Source: Labia minor
Taxonomy: Eukaryota > Arthropoda > Insecta > Dermaptera > Spongiphoridae
Length of the DNA: 64,000 bases
Assembly: GCA_963082975.1 (NCBI GenBank)
Contig: OY720344.1
Coordinates: forward strand, 17,161,580-17,225,579
Reading direction: 5' to 3'
Positions within the stretch are counted from its first letter, which is position 1; the number at the start of each line of letters is the position of its first letter. The position numbers and the translations under genes are program-made. The notes under the pieces are model-generated. The model saw only the letters and a program-made list of their open reading frames with translations. It did not search any database and was not told the DNA's origin. This document shows positions 1-10,220 of this stretch, in pieces.

Positions 1-2
1 AC

Positions 3-116
3 TATACAAAAACAAATTCAATTCTCGAAAAAAAAATATCTAAAGAACAAGCAATAGAATTAGCTAATATGTCTGCAAAAATTAATCCGCCAGCACTTGA
101 AGAACTTTTAGAAGAG
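3..116 (+). CDS. Internal exon of an unrecognised multi-exon gene (first exon visible)
   Basis: An open frame runs from the window edge to a GT donor (GAAGAG|GTAAAT). It reads about 38 residues, including KEQAIELANMSAKINPPALE, and is helical and charged. It ends in phase 0. The next exon at 1857 continues in phase 0 with VREQSEKRFNSNKF, giving an uninterrupted glutamate-rich stretch across the junction. The upstream boundary is outside the window. I do not recognise the family from this exon; the docking motifs that hint at function lie in the two later exons. Confidence 0.6.
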
Positions 117-344
117 GTAAATTAAATATTGAATTAATCATTAGTTTATTAATTCTAAATTAATCAATCTTTTGACTTAAACCAATTAATAATTATAATT
201 GTCTTAATTGATAAATAAATAAAACACCAAAATGATTTCCTAATTTTTTATACACAGATCATTTATTAATAAATTAAGTTTAATTTTTTTTTCCAATAAA
301 ATGAAAATTGCATTATATTTATGTAGGGTTGGTGGCTTCGATAG

Positions 345-829
345 TGAAGCAGATGTATTAAAAAATATCGTTTTTGAAGAAAAAGGTGGCAAAATAATAT
401 CGGTTTTGATGAAAAGTATTAGCAAAAAATATATCGTTTTTATTGAAAAGTGTAGCAAAAAATATATGGTTTTTGATTAGAAATATTAGCAAAAAATATA
501 TACACAGATAAAAATAAACGTCTTGGAAATCTTCGGTTCTTCGTTCTTCGTTCTTCGGATATGTTCTTCTTAACGTCTTGAATCACAACTGCTACTGCTG
601 CTACTGGCAAGCTAGCCTGCTTCACGGCTTTTTATACCCGGCTGGCGACATCTAAGTGGGGTGGTGAGGACTCTCGACAACCAATAGCGTGCTAGGCGCT
701 GAACGAAGAGCCAATAGATGGCCAGCTTATTATAGCCAATCGTAAGCTTCTAAGAGGGGGTAGCGAGGTTTTAAATATATGTCCCGGCGCAACACGAATT
801 TGCTTAGTCGCTCCGAGAACATCTTCATG
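345..829 (-). mobile_element. LTR fossil, BEL/Pao-like solo LTR or LTR fragment, in intron 1
   Basis: Read on the minus strand, this GC-richer block starts TGTTCTCGGAGCGAC, has a clear promoter box (GGGTATAAAAAGCC, about 626-640) and then a run of short tandem units (TTCTTCG repeats near 536-556, and units of about 37 bp around 410-500). A TG start, a TATA box and a repeated R/U5 region fit an LTR of the BEL/Pao type, but the family is inferred from layout only. No internal coding region adjoins it. It is an old, non-functional relic. Confidence 0.45.
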
Positions 830-899
830 GGAAAATAATAAAATAAAATAAATTTCATTTTTTCAGATCCTATATTTATTATATAGTGATTTTAAACTT

Positions 900-1740
900 T
901 ATTTAATTCACTTTGTAGAGGTGGTGGGTATTTGGAGGGGAGGGGTGGATGACTAGGGGTTGGATATGGTTGGGGTGTGGATAAGGAGGGAGATGAATTT
1001 CGGTCGTCCCCTCTTTAACCACACGCGGGAAAGGAAGGGAGATAAGGGGTGGGAGTTGTTCGGTACCAAAGGAGCGAGGAGAGGGGGTAATTAGAGATAA
1101 TAGAGAGGTGAAAACACGATTGGGCGCCAACAGATATTATCTGTAAAGAAATAGATAATAAAGAGATAGATACAGAAGGGATAGGGATGAAAGGAGAAGG
1201 GGAAGAAATGAAATAACTCGGCTTTTCCAAGTAACAAGTGTATTTCAAAAAAAACAATCCAACTGTCCAGTGAGGAGTCCAGTGGGGCAAGGAATTATAA
1301 TTGATCCGGTCCCCCGTATAATCAATGTACAATTTAAAGGTTAGTGGATTACTGGATAGTAATCCACGGAAAGAGAAAGGATAAATAAATGGAAAAGATT
1401 AAAGATTTCAGTAGGGGTGTCGATGGTAAGCTTATCTGGGTGGACAGTCACACCAAGAACCCGAGGTAAGGATAAGATGGGGAGTACGACACGCGCGGAC
1501 CGCTAGTGAGGAGCGCCGGGTGTAGACTGACTTGTTTGGGCACGCGTTATTTCGAGGTTGAATATACTTGGTTGTAGACAAAAACATAGCGACGAGACTC
1601 AAACTTTGTTTCAAGTCTGTTTTTATATTAGCCGCTTGCCGACAAAGTACAGCGGAAGAGATTAAAAGTGTTATTGAAGTCGGCCGTACTGGCGGCTTTC
1701 CTTTAAAAGGGAATCCCTCTTACAACTTTAATAAATAAAA
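900..1740 (-). mobile_element. LTR fossil, Ty3/gypsy-like LTR with primer-binding site
   Basis: On the minus strand a moderately GC-rich LTR-like block (about 1735 down to 1130) is followed directly by TGGCGCCCAATCG (about 1117-1129). That resembles the tRNA primer-binding sites of Ty3/gypsy elements, and some leader sequence (to about 900) follows it. No gag or pol is recognisable, so this is a remnant of one end of an element. It lies in the intron between the first two exons of the 5' gene and is on the opposite strand to it. Confidence 0.45.
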
Positions 1741-1856
1741 TTTGAAATAATCTCTTGATATGAATTTATTCTTTACTTTTAATTCTGTCTTATAATTAAG
1801 AGTAAATCAATATTTGTAATCTATTGCCAAAATGAAAAATTCTTATTTATTTTTAG

Positions 1857-2092
1857 GTCCGAGAACAATCTGAAAAACGTTTTAATAGCAATAAATTTCT
1901 AAAAAATGTAAAAACAATTGCTGAAAATGAACAATCACAGTTGATAAACTCTACTTCAATTACAACTCAAGATTCAATTATTTTTCCACAAAAACCCGTT
2001 CTTGCCAGATCTTCTCTTTTTCGTACACCCTCTCTTTTGAAAGTAAATCATGTTCTTAGAACTTGGACAAATATTGCTGGAAAACAGATCAA
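1857..2092 (+). CDS. Internal exon of the same unrecognised gene
   Basis: The acceptor is TTATTTATTTTTAG|GTCC. The exon encodes about 78 residues, including VREQSEKRFNSNKF and PVLARSSLFRTPSLLKVNHV, rich in Ser, Asn and basic residues and probably disordered. I place the donor at AA|GTTTGT (2093) because it is the site whose phase (2) keeps the next exon open. A better-looking donor, AAA|GTAAAT at 2042, is phase 0 and would put the next exon out of frame. The splice choice is therefore an inference; the coding frame itself is visible. Confidence 0.6.
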
Positions 2093-2158
2093 GTTTGTGT
2101 TTCGAAAAAGCTTTTAAAAATTTTATTCAAAATTTAATTAATTTATTTTATCTAATAG

Positions 2159-2412
2159 AAAAAGATGGAATCTAACACCATCAAATAATTCCTTACCTTT
2201 AAATTTGGAAAATATGAACAAAAACTATTTATCGGATTCTACTGATTCGATTAATTCATGCAGTATTATTAAAGCTAACGAAGCAAGAGGTGACAATCAA
2301 ATTCTTAAAAAAACAACATCCAAGAAATCTATTCTTAAAAAGTGCACATATAAAAATTCTTTGGATACCGATTTGAGCAATAATTTGAACTCTAATAACA
2401 ATTCTATCATAG
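2159..2412 (+). CDS. Internal exon with SILK-type PP1 docking motif
   Basis: The acceptor is ATCTAATAG|AA. The frame reads KRWNLTPSNNSLPLNLENMN and continues to TSKKSILKKCTYKN, ending in the donor ATAG|GTAATA in phase 1. The core SILK (about 2326-2337) matches the consensus [GS]IL[RK] of the protein phosphatase 1 SILK docking motif; a second ILKK lies about 10 residues upstream. The composition is low-complexity, rich in Asn, Ser and Lys, as expected of a disordered scaffold. In known PP1 regulators (KNL1, inhibitor-2, Rif1) a SILK motif works with an RVxF motif, and the next exon provides one. The role is inferred from motifs alone. Confidence 0.6.
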
Positions 2413-2823
2413 GTAATACATCAATATTTCATCAATCTATATAATAACCCCTACATAACCTCTATATAACCTATATAATAAAATATATATATCCAATATA
2501 TTTATTATATTATATCATATAATTTTGAATATAAGTATTTATAGTAATAAGGCACCACACAGGGTAGGAGGCAACATAAGGTACATAGGGGGAAAGAAGA
2601 AAACACCAGTCTAGCTAGCGCAGCGTCTATTAAATTAAAGATATTAATTTTTAATACGAAATTAATTTTAAATGATTACTAGTTTTTATGATATTAAAAG
2701 TTAATTTCTTAAATTTTGATTTAAATATTAATACTGTTGAGAAAGATGCTTCTAGATTGGCGTTCTCTTTTTTCCGTCACTATACATGTCTGTGCAAGTT
2801 TTGCAATGCATTTACCTTTACAG

Positions 2824-3106
2824 AAGGAGCCACAGGGTGAGAGGTTAGCGAAGCTGCCTCACATTCTCGTGGTCCCGGGTTCAAGTCTCGGGCCTGGCAA
2901 GGGAATTTCTCTAGCTGGGGTCTATTGGGCGCAGTCAACCCAGTCTCCTGGGTTCAAAATTGGGAGGCTACTTGATAAAAAGTAGCGCCTATGATCAAGA
3001 AAAAGGTAAAGGTTAATAGGACTCGTTCTACTGATCATAAGAAACCTAATTAATATACCTGTCTTGATAGACGTTGTTCTTTCATAGGATGAACAAAAGT
3101 CAGAGG
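2824..3106 (+). mobile_element. tRNA-derived SINE, copy 1
   Basis: The head resembles a tRNA: an A-box-like stretch GGTGAGAGGTTAGCGAAG (about 2836-2853) and a B box GGTTCAAGTCT at 2878-2888 inside a CCCGGG/CTCGGG stem. These are the split RNA polymerase III promoter of tRNA-derived SINEs. The tRNA-unrelated body (TGGGAGGCTACTTGATA, AAAGGTAAAGGTTAATAGGA) is shared with the copies at 16944-17221 and 56235-56485. All three end in GTCAGAGG or a close variant. The extended variable region suggests a Leu/Ser-type tRNA ancestor, but this is tentative. Confidence 0.85.
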
Positions 3107-3950
3107 TATTTATAGTAAGTTCTTGAAAATAAAATGATCAACTCAAATGTTTTAAGTTTTTTAATCAAAGTCTTTTTTCAAAATTTAATTTTGATATTTT
3201 GCAAATGTATTTGTGAATAGTAATAAACTAGAAAAAAGTAAATCTATATATATGCTATTTAAATTTTAGTATTTCTATATAAATTAAATATTCTTTTTAG
3301 ATGTAATAGCTTCATTTAATTTTTATTGAACTTCTCATTATTTGTCAATTATTATTGAATTTTATATTATATTTTTTTTATAAAAAAATCTTTTTAATCT
3401 ATATATTTATTTGCATGCATTACTTTTATCTTTTTATGTAATTTTATCAAGTATAGTAGAAAGTTAAAATTTCGTGATACCGAATAGCTTATTTTATAAT
3501 AAGTAGTATGTTTACCAAAAAGATAAATCAATGAAATGAATGAATGAGACTACCGGAGCCATTAAATATTTAAGTTAAGGAAATGGTACCACAATTTGTC
3601 CTTGAATAGATAATTAATTATTTAGCAATATACTTGAGATGTTAATAAACATACATACTTGTTAACCATTTTTGTGTAAGAAAGTATATCAAAAATAAAT
3701 AGATAACATAAGTTGTATAGTTTTTAATGTTGTATTTTTATAATAGATAATAAATGATTTATTAAATATTCTCATTTTAATTAAAAACAAAAATTAATTG
3801 TGTTTAGTTTCAATTTTCTAATTTTATTAGTTCAATTTCGCAAATCACATGTATAAAAGAAAAATAGGTGAAAATAAAATAAAACTAAATAAATACATAA
3901 ATATTCCAACTGCACGGTAGTTACATTTCACAAAAATAGTCTGATATTTT

Positions 3951-4586
3951 TACCGACCGACGATAGTAAGGGAGGTATTGTTTTCACACCAAATTTCACA
4001 TGTGAAGATTTTTACATATCTCCACGAATCATGCATTTTCTAAACAGAAAAAAGTATTTTTAGAATGATGTCTGTCTGTCCGTCCGTCCGTCCGTCTGAC
4101 CGTCCGTATAGATGTGTACAGCCTGAACGGCTCAACCGATTTTGATGAGATTTGGTATATTTACTTAATGCATCAGAGGGATGAATTGATCAACTTTTGG
4201 TGCAAATCCGAAAACCGAAAGTGGTAGTATTAGCGATCGACGAAAGGAAGGGAAGGGTTTATTTCACACCAAATTTCTTACATACATTTTTTACATATCA
4301 CCACGAATCATGCACTTTGTATTGGTTTTATACTTGAGAAAAATCATCTTTATTAGTTTGTTCTTAATTTAAAATTATATGACGTCATCCAGCCATTCAT
4401 GACGTCACAGCCTGGTCTTACATATATATTATAAATAAAATAAAATTAAAAATATCTATGTTATATCCATATCAGTTTTTTATTACATTAATAGATATAG
4501 TAAAATTATTTGAAATTGTTTCTGTAGCTGGAAATTAATTTAGTTCAAACCGCCGGTCGGTTCAGACCTGGCCACAGGTCAACTTA
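3951..4586 (+). mobile_element. Family C non-autonomous Helentron-like element, copy C1
   Basis: It starts ACCGACCGACG; near the 3' end lies the inverted partner CCGCCGGTCGGTT, followed by a perfect hairpin GACCTG-GCCA-CAGGTC (4565-4580) and the end AACTTA. Inside, from about 4069, is a GTCT/GTCC microsatellite, then a core (CGATTTTGATGAGATTTGGT), then two TGACGTCA-like boxes near 4381 and 4407. The layout (inverted repeat terminal at 5' but subterminal at 3', terminal hairpin, no coding) is that described for Helentron-associated elements. The family call is inference; the structure is visible. Confidence 0.65.
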
Positions 4587-5049
4587 TTTGGTTAGGTTTC
4601 AAATAATTGAAAAATTGCAAATAAATAAAAAAAAAATTTTATTCAACAATTCTTTTTGAACATTAAAATAATTTTAATTCAACAATTTAATTATTAAATT
4701 TATACATTAAAAACATTAATATTTTATAAAGGAAATGTTTTGTAAATAGGATTTTTTTGTATAATTTAATTTTAATCACTTCTGCAATTTAATGAACTTA
4801 ACCAAGCTCTATATCAGAATCCATATTGTTTTTTTTGGTCAATTTGTTTACCAAATTTTAAAAAATTTATTAGTTTTTTAAGCAATATTTTTTGAAAATG
4901 AAAAAATCCCGTAATAACAAAACCGCGGACTCCTAGGAATTACTGTCTCAATTTTATAATTACTCTAATTAAATTTTTCCCATTAAAAAGTATATTTCTT
5001 TAACTATATGAATATTATTAATGATAAATGATCAAATTTGCTATTTAAG

Positions 5050-5291
5050 GTAGTGGTGATGTGGAACCTGGACAAGAATATATCTTCGAACAGAAATTAG
5101 GCAACTCTAGAAGATTTCCAAGAGGGAAAAAAGTTCAATGGAATCCGAATGCAGAAGTGTTTTATTATGCAGACTCAAAACTTCCATTATTGCGACGTTC
5201 TTCCATTCCATTGCGTGAAGTGACCATTCCAAGCTCAGAAAGATACAAGAACAGCATCTGTCTTGATCTACACGTGCCTATATCACTTTGA
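5050..5291 (+). CDS. Terminal exon with RVxF-type (KVQW) motif
   Basis: The acceptor TATTTAAG|GTAG completes a Gly codon from the previous exon (phase 1). The frame encodes about 80 residues (SGDVEPGQEYIFEQKLGNSR, then RGKKVQWNPNAEVFYYADSK) and stops at 5289-5291. KKVQW fits the PP1 docking consensus [RK]-x(0,1)-V-x-[FW]. With SILKK in the previous exon this gives the paired SILK and RVxF signature of PP1 regulatory subunits. A C-terminal SILK plus RVxF pair is known in Rif1 proteins, so Rif1 is one candidate, but I cannot confirm homology. A poly(A) signal follows 89 bp downstream. Confidence 0.65.
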
Positions 5292-5379
5292 GCTGTATGA
5301 ACAACTAAAAAAAAAACGATTTCATTAAGTTGATTATTTTTGAAAATATTTTCTTCATTTCTTAAGCTTCTTAAGCTTC

Positions 5380-5385
5380 AATAAA
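5380..5385 (+). terminator. Poly(A) signal AATAAA of the 5' gene
   Basis: AATAAA lies 89 bp after the stop codon at 5289-5291, a normal 3'-UTR distance. In such AT-rich sequence the hexamer is common by chance; its position is what supports it. Confidence 0.5.
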
Positions 5386-5818
5386 TAATGAACGTATATA
5401 AATTTATAAAAAAAAAATAATAATATAAATTTTATATGCGATTATCCCATTTGTTTGCATAAAAAATTGTGATTTCCATTCCACTATATTCCATTATAAT
5501 TATAAATCCTTTTTTATTTTAATTAAATTTTTAAAACTTATAACAATTTGGTTACTTATTATTTAATAAAATCTTTTAAAATTGTTCAGGTTAAATCTAA
5601 TCTTAAATGTGTTAGCATTTTTTTTAAAATAAAGGTTAATATGAAAATCATTTTTCATTTTAGCTTTCTTGGATTTTACACTAATTTTATAATCAAATTG
5701 TTTTCAAATAATTGGGTGTAAATTATTAATTTTTATATTTTTTTTTTATTAATTTTTGAAAATTATATATCTATAGTTGAGTTGTGATATTTTTTAGTGT
5801 TTGAAGTTTCTAATATTT

Positions 5819-6581
5819 ACTATCTCGCCAGGGCCGTTCTAAGATTTTCGGCGCCCGTGGGCTCCTAAAATTTTGCGCCCCTTTTCATAAGAAATTACAC
5901 AGAATGTTAGTAAAAATATATAAACTAATAAAAAATGCCGCCCCCAGAAGGCTTGCGCCCTAGGGCTATAGCCCAATTAGCCCTGTGGTTAGGGCGGCCC
6001 TGTATCTCGCCAGAGATAGTATTGCGATCAGGAAAATTTTCGATGTCAAGATTTTGATGTTTTTATACGTTTTGAAGGTCCCTGGGTCATTTTCACTAAG
6101 GTTGAGAAAAATGTCTGTGTGTGTGTGTGTGTATGTAGACAAGATTACGCAAAAACGGTTTGAGATAGAATAATTAAATTTGGTACACGGGCATTTTTCA
6201 AAATTTGTAGGTTTCTATCAACTTTTGAGAAATGTAGCTCAACCTACCTACCACGTTTTGATTTTTTTTTCCTATAAAGTGACAGTAAAAATAAAGATAT
6301 ATGTTTGATAGTTTTTCACATGATTAAAAATTGTATAAAACTGCTATATATAGAATTTAAACTTAATTGAATCGCTGAAAGTACCGGAATTATTTTTTAA
6401 CATGTTGACTGGCAATCACACTTTAGCACGTGACGTGGTGCCATCAACAATGAGCCAAACATTATAAATATTATTTATTAATTTTAATTTATAATTTTTA
6501 ATTAATTAAATTTAATTTAAATATAATATATATTATTTAATCCAATTCAAATTGCGAGATAGTCGAGTTGAGACACTCCAT
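5819..6581 (+). mobile_element. Family B non-autonomous Helentron-like element, copy B1, interrupted
   Basis: The 5' end is ACTATCTCGC, interrupted at once by a hAT MITE (5829-6002). The body resumes at 6003 with a GT microsatellite at about 6117-6131 and the core GGTTTGAGATAGAATAAT/AAATTTGGTACACGG. It ends in GCGAGATAGT (6554-6563), the inverse of the 5' end, then a hairpin GAGTT-GAGA-CACTC (6565-6578). Five other copies lie at 30224, 47632, 51490, 54544 and 60720. No coding capacity is present. Confidence 0.65.
5829..6002. mobile_element. hAT-type MITE with exact 8-bp target duplication
   Basis: The 174-bp element has terminal inverted repeats CAGGGCCGTTCTAAG / CAGGGCCGCCCTAACC and is flanked by the identical 8-mer TATCTCGC (5821-5828 and 6003-6010), which is the host B element's 5' end. 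An 8-bp duplication and CAGGG termini are diagnostic of hAT elements. It is non-coding and inserted after the B copy. Confidence 0.88.
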
Positions 6582-6949
6582 CTTATTTTCTTTTTGAGTA
6601 AATTTTAAATTTAATTTTTTTCCATAAATTTCACAAATTTTTTTTTAGTAAATTTCATTTTAATCAAATCTATAAATTTTTATAAGTCACAGACACATTT
6701 CCAATTATATTTATTAAATATTTGTTATTTATTTTAAGTTATAATTTATTATCAAATGGATATGATTTTATAACATTATATATAAATCTTTTTATTGAAC
6801 ATTGTTTAATTATATTACTTTATCTTATGGTATATAAATCATGATATTTATTTATTCAAATAAAAAATGATCTAGTGGAGTTATCAAGAAATTGATATGT
6901 CATTTTTCATTATTTGAGAATATTTTTTTAAGATCTAAATAAAAAATTC

Positions 6950-7532
6950 GAGAGTGTCCTCCCCTAGGCTTTCCCGCATATAAATAGGTAATTAGGTTAT
7001 TATTATTATGTTTTAACAACAATAAAAATAAACAAACTAATTAATTTAAATTATAAAGTAAAATGGTTTAACACTATTATATATATTTATAATTTACACC
7101 TAACGCTACTTGTATAGGTAAAATGTCATTTCCGGTAGTCAGATCATGATGAAATTTGGTATCTGAATTTTTTTCATATTTTTAAATCTATATACAAAAT
7201 ATGAAGTAAATATCTCAAAGAAAACTGGTACTTTACTTGAAAGGTAAACACAACCAGTGTAGGTAAAGTACCACTTCCGGTTAACCAATTTTGACGAAAT
7301 TTTGATAGAAATTTCGAAGTCCTAGCTTAATTAGTTTTTGAGTAAATTTGCTCACAGACATTACATACATCCATACATCCATACATCCATACATACACAC
7401 ACACAGACATAATTCGAAAAATGGTATTTTCCGACTCAGGGAGGTCTAAAACGTCAAGATCTATCAAAATCTCGAAGTCGAAATTTTTGACGATTCCAAT
7501 ACTTCCCTTATACGAAGTATGCGGGAAAGTAA
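6950..7532 (-). mobile_element. Family A non-autonomous Helentron-like element, copy A1
   Basis: In element orientation (minus) it begins ACTTTCCCGCATAC (about 7519-7532) and near its 3' end repeats the inverse TATGCGGGAAAG (about 6970-6981). Beyond that is a hairpin-like GAG-TGTC-CTC (6952-6961). A CATA/CATC microsatellite (7363-7404) sits next to a core containing the CGAAATTT and CACTTCCGGTTAACC segments. The second copy at 33062-34160 has a longer stem. No coding is seen. Confidence 0.6.
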
Positions 7533-7647
7533 AAAGATGAATATATTTTATATTATGGATAATAATATATTTCAGGTATAGAAAAATAATCATTAATTAA
7601 TTTTATTATTCAATAGAAGGATAGTAGAGATTATATATGTATACATA

Positions 7648-8525
7648 CACGGTGTGGTCAATAACCAAGGTGACTGAAACCATAAAAACAAAACGGGTAC
7701 AAATTTATAAATTTTATTTCAGATTATTCAAAATACATCCTCATTGATACATCTTTCAAATCTTTTGTAAAATGAATTGAAGCATAAATAGAAGTCATTC
7801 TTTTGGTGCTCCTTTAGAGCCGCGGTTACGTAATTCTGGATTTCTTCCACCGATGAAAAAGGCTCTTGCTTCATGGCCATTTTTAGTTTAATGAATAGCC
7901 AAAAGTCAACTGGGGCTAGATCAGGGGAATAGGGAGGATGGGCGATAAGAACAACGCCTTTTTTCGCCAAAAACTCGGTCACAATTAGGCAGGAGCGTTG
8001 TCAATAGCCTCCATGAGCTTTGCTCGCGATACTCAGGGCGAATTCGAGCGATTCTCTTCAGCAAACGATCCAAGATCTTCAAATAGTATTCTCAATTGAC
8101 CGTCTGCCCTTGGGGAGTGAATTCTTGATGAATGATGCCTTTACCATAAAAAAAAAACTGTCAAAAGGGTCTTGACTCGACTCTTTTGAAACCGGCCTTT
8201 TTTGGGTCGCTTCTCTTCATGCAAACCATTTGAAAATGTTCTTACGACTCATGGCTTCCTCTCCGTATGCTTTTTGAATAATATCAAATGTTTCTGTGGC
8301 TGTTTTTCCAAGCTTGAAACATAATTTGATGGTTTCTTTGTTACAAGGTAGAAAAAGTTGCTCTGAAAAAATTTGATTTTTGAAAAAGTATCAACACTAG
8401 AAAACTGAATTTTTTTTTGGTTATCGAGGGTTCGTATACCTATTTAATTATGTTTTGATATCTTAGGTGTAGCGCCGTGAAAAGGAGTTACAGCATCAGT
8501 CACCTTGGTTATTGTCCACACCGTG
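7648..8525 (-). mobile_element. Internally deleted mariner with intact terminal repeats
   Basis: Terminal inverted repeats CACGGTGTGGTCAATAACCA / CACGGTGTGGACAATAACCA match at 19 of 20 and continue into AGGTGACTGA. On the minus strand the transposase N-terminus is readable (KLGKTATETFDIIQKAYGEE, near 8250-8310). A deletion removes the region with the first catalytic Asp, and then the C-terminal half follows (HPPYSPDLAPVDFWLF, near 7900-7950), holding a later Asp of the DDD triad. At 878 bp it is about two thirds of the usual 1.3 kb. It could only have been moved by a related source. Confidence 0.9.
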
Positions 8526-8756
8526 TTTTAGAGCAAAATTTTACCGAGTGGCCGCACAGTGTGCCTATATTTTAGGGGCATACAAAAACTATATTTTAAA
8601 ATTAATATTAGTATTTATGTAATATAATACTGTATTATTATTATTATATTTTGTGTAAAGCATATACTATGTGTTATATAGAAATATATAGATAATATAT
8701 ATATTTATTTTTTTTTAAATAGTTTGATAATATCGTCCTTTTCGAATTCATTTTAG

Positions 8757-8797
8757 AATATTCCACATTGATGCATCTTGGGATGAACGAACGCTTG
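8757..8797 (+). other. Possible micro-exon, unassigned
   Basis: CATTTTAG|AATATTCC ... CGCTTG|GTAAGC pairs a fair acceptor with a strong donor around 41 bp. One frame reads IFHIDASWDERTL and is protein-like; a second frame is also open. There is no neighbouring exon to which it can be joined with confidence. It lies between the end of the first gene and the exchanger exon. Confidence 0.25.
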
Positions 8798-9919
8798 GTA
8801 AGCACTTATTTTAAGATTGCATTTTAATTCAATACAATGTTAAAAGTACTTGATCAAAAAAAATGATTTAAAAATGAGGTAAACAGGCTATTTTTATTAA
8901 GAAATTATTTATAAAAAATTATTTATTGATTTTCAATTTCAATACTTTTCCTTTATTTTCTCAACTTAATATTCAAAATTTTTAAAATTTTTCACTTCCT
9001 TATTAGAACATCTTCTTAATTGAAACACATAATCAATATAAAATTTCATATTTTAAATACAAATTGAATTTTTATATAACAAGTTATATTTTATTTTTAT
9101 AAAATACCTTGAATTAATTATTGTACAAAACTATGTTATGTTTTCTCTTTGAGTATCTCCTTCATTCTATCACTTTCAATATCTGAAATGGAGGGTAAAC
9201 AAATGAAAAAAATCATTATTGGAAGGGTTTCTGTGGGGTGCTTCCCCTATTTCAATAGATTCATATTAAAAGTTCTCATACAAAAAATAAACTTTAATAA
9301 AAAATAACTTTCATTAGAAAAACTTTATGAAATTTTAATTAGATTTAATCATACATTAAAAATAATATAATTTATATTATAAGAAAAGTATGTATATACA
9401 AGAAAGAGGATTCAATCTACTTAAAACCATTAAGAATTGTTAGAAAATTTCATCAACACACTGTCTAGTTGTATTTTATATTAGAATTAAAATTATTTAT
9501 TCAAATTTAAATGTTTTTTTGTAGTTGTTATAATGATTTGTTGTATTTTCTTTTTTTATGATAAATAAACAAAAGAGATGTATGTCAAATTTAATAAATT
9601 TATAATTAAAGTTATTTTGTTAATTTTGGAGTATTGGTCATTCACAACCATTAGAAAATATTCTTCAATCACTTTTTATATAATGTTCCTTTAAGGCACG
9701 TTTAACATAATATACTCTCTCCTAGATTATATTGATTGATAAAATTATTTTTATACATTGAATGATTTCTTTATTGATTATGATTGAAGAAAAAGGAAAT
9801 TTTTAAAACAAGCAAATAAATATAATGTAATTTCAAAATGATTTGTAATTGTAATTGGTAAATTTTGAAATGTTTTCTTTCCATTTATACTTGAGTAATA
9901 ATAAATAAAATCGTATAGG

Positions 9920-10220
9920 GAGTAGGGAGTTGGCGTCGAGTCACCTGCACGAGGTCGGCTGCCCTTCGCTGTCGATCTCTGGGTTTGTTGGAGGGTGCTC
10001 ACGATCAATCAGCGCCGGCTACCATATCGACGTTGTGGATGCGCATGCGTGAGCTTGGAGGGTCGACAACAACACTGTAGGCGGACGTGAAGCACAGTGG
10101 TGCGCGTGTTGCCGCGAGATATCCTTGTTATTGTGCCATGCGAGAAACCGCTGACATCGTGGTCGTCTACGTTTTCGGCGACTTGTCGCAAACGTTCATT
10201 CGGTGCCCGTCCAGGCAGTG
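9920..10220 (+). promoter_or_regulatory. GC-rich leader/promoter region of the exchanger gene
   Basis: Base composition changes sharply here from AT-rich to CpG-containing GC-rich sequence and stays so through the coding exon. That is typical of a 5' UTR or CpG-rich promoter. I see no convincing TATA box and cannot place the transcription start. Confidence 0.35.

Larger units (their letters stand above)
2413..5049 (+). other. Intron of the 5' gene, with SINE and family C element
   Basis: This is the 2.6-kb intron between exons of the first gene. Apart from the SINE at 2824-3106 and the hairpin-ended element at 3951-4586 it is AT-rich and I see nothing coding in it. A short ORF across 2737-2985 is only the SINE read through in one frame. 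Confidence 0.55.

Noticed and set aside
2878-2888. tRNA gene at the B box (also at 17000)
   Set aside because: Only a tRNA-like head is present, followed by a repeated body with copies elsewhere; this is a SINE, not a functional tRNA.
3951-4586. Family C as a SINE or as a TIR transposon
   Set aside because: There is no Pol III box or tail and no target duplication, and the inverted repeats are not both terminal; the asymmetric repeat with hairpin fits a rolling-circle type better.
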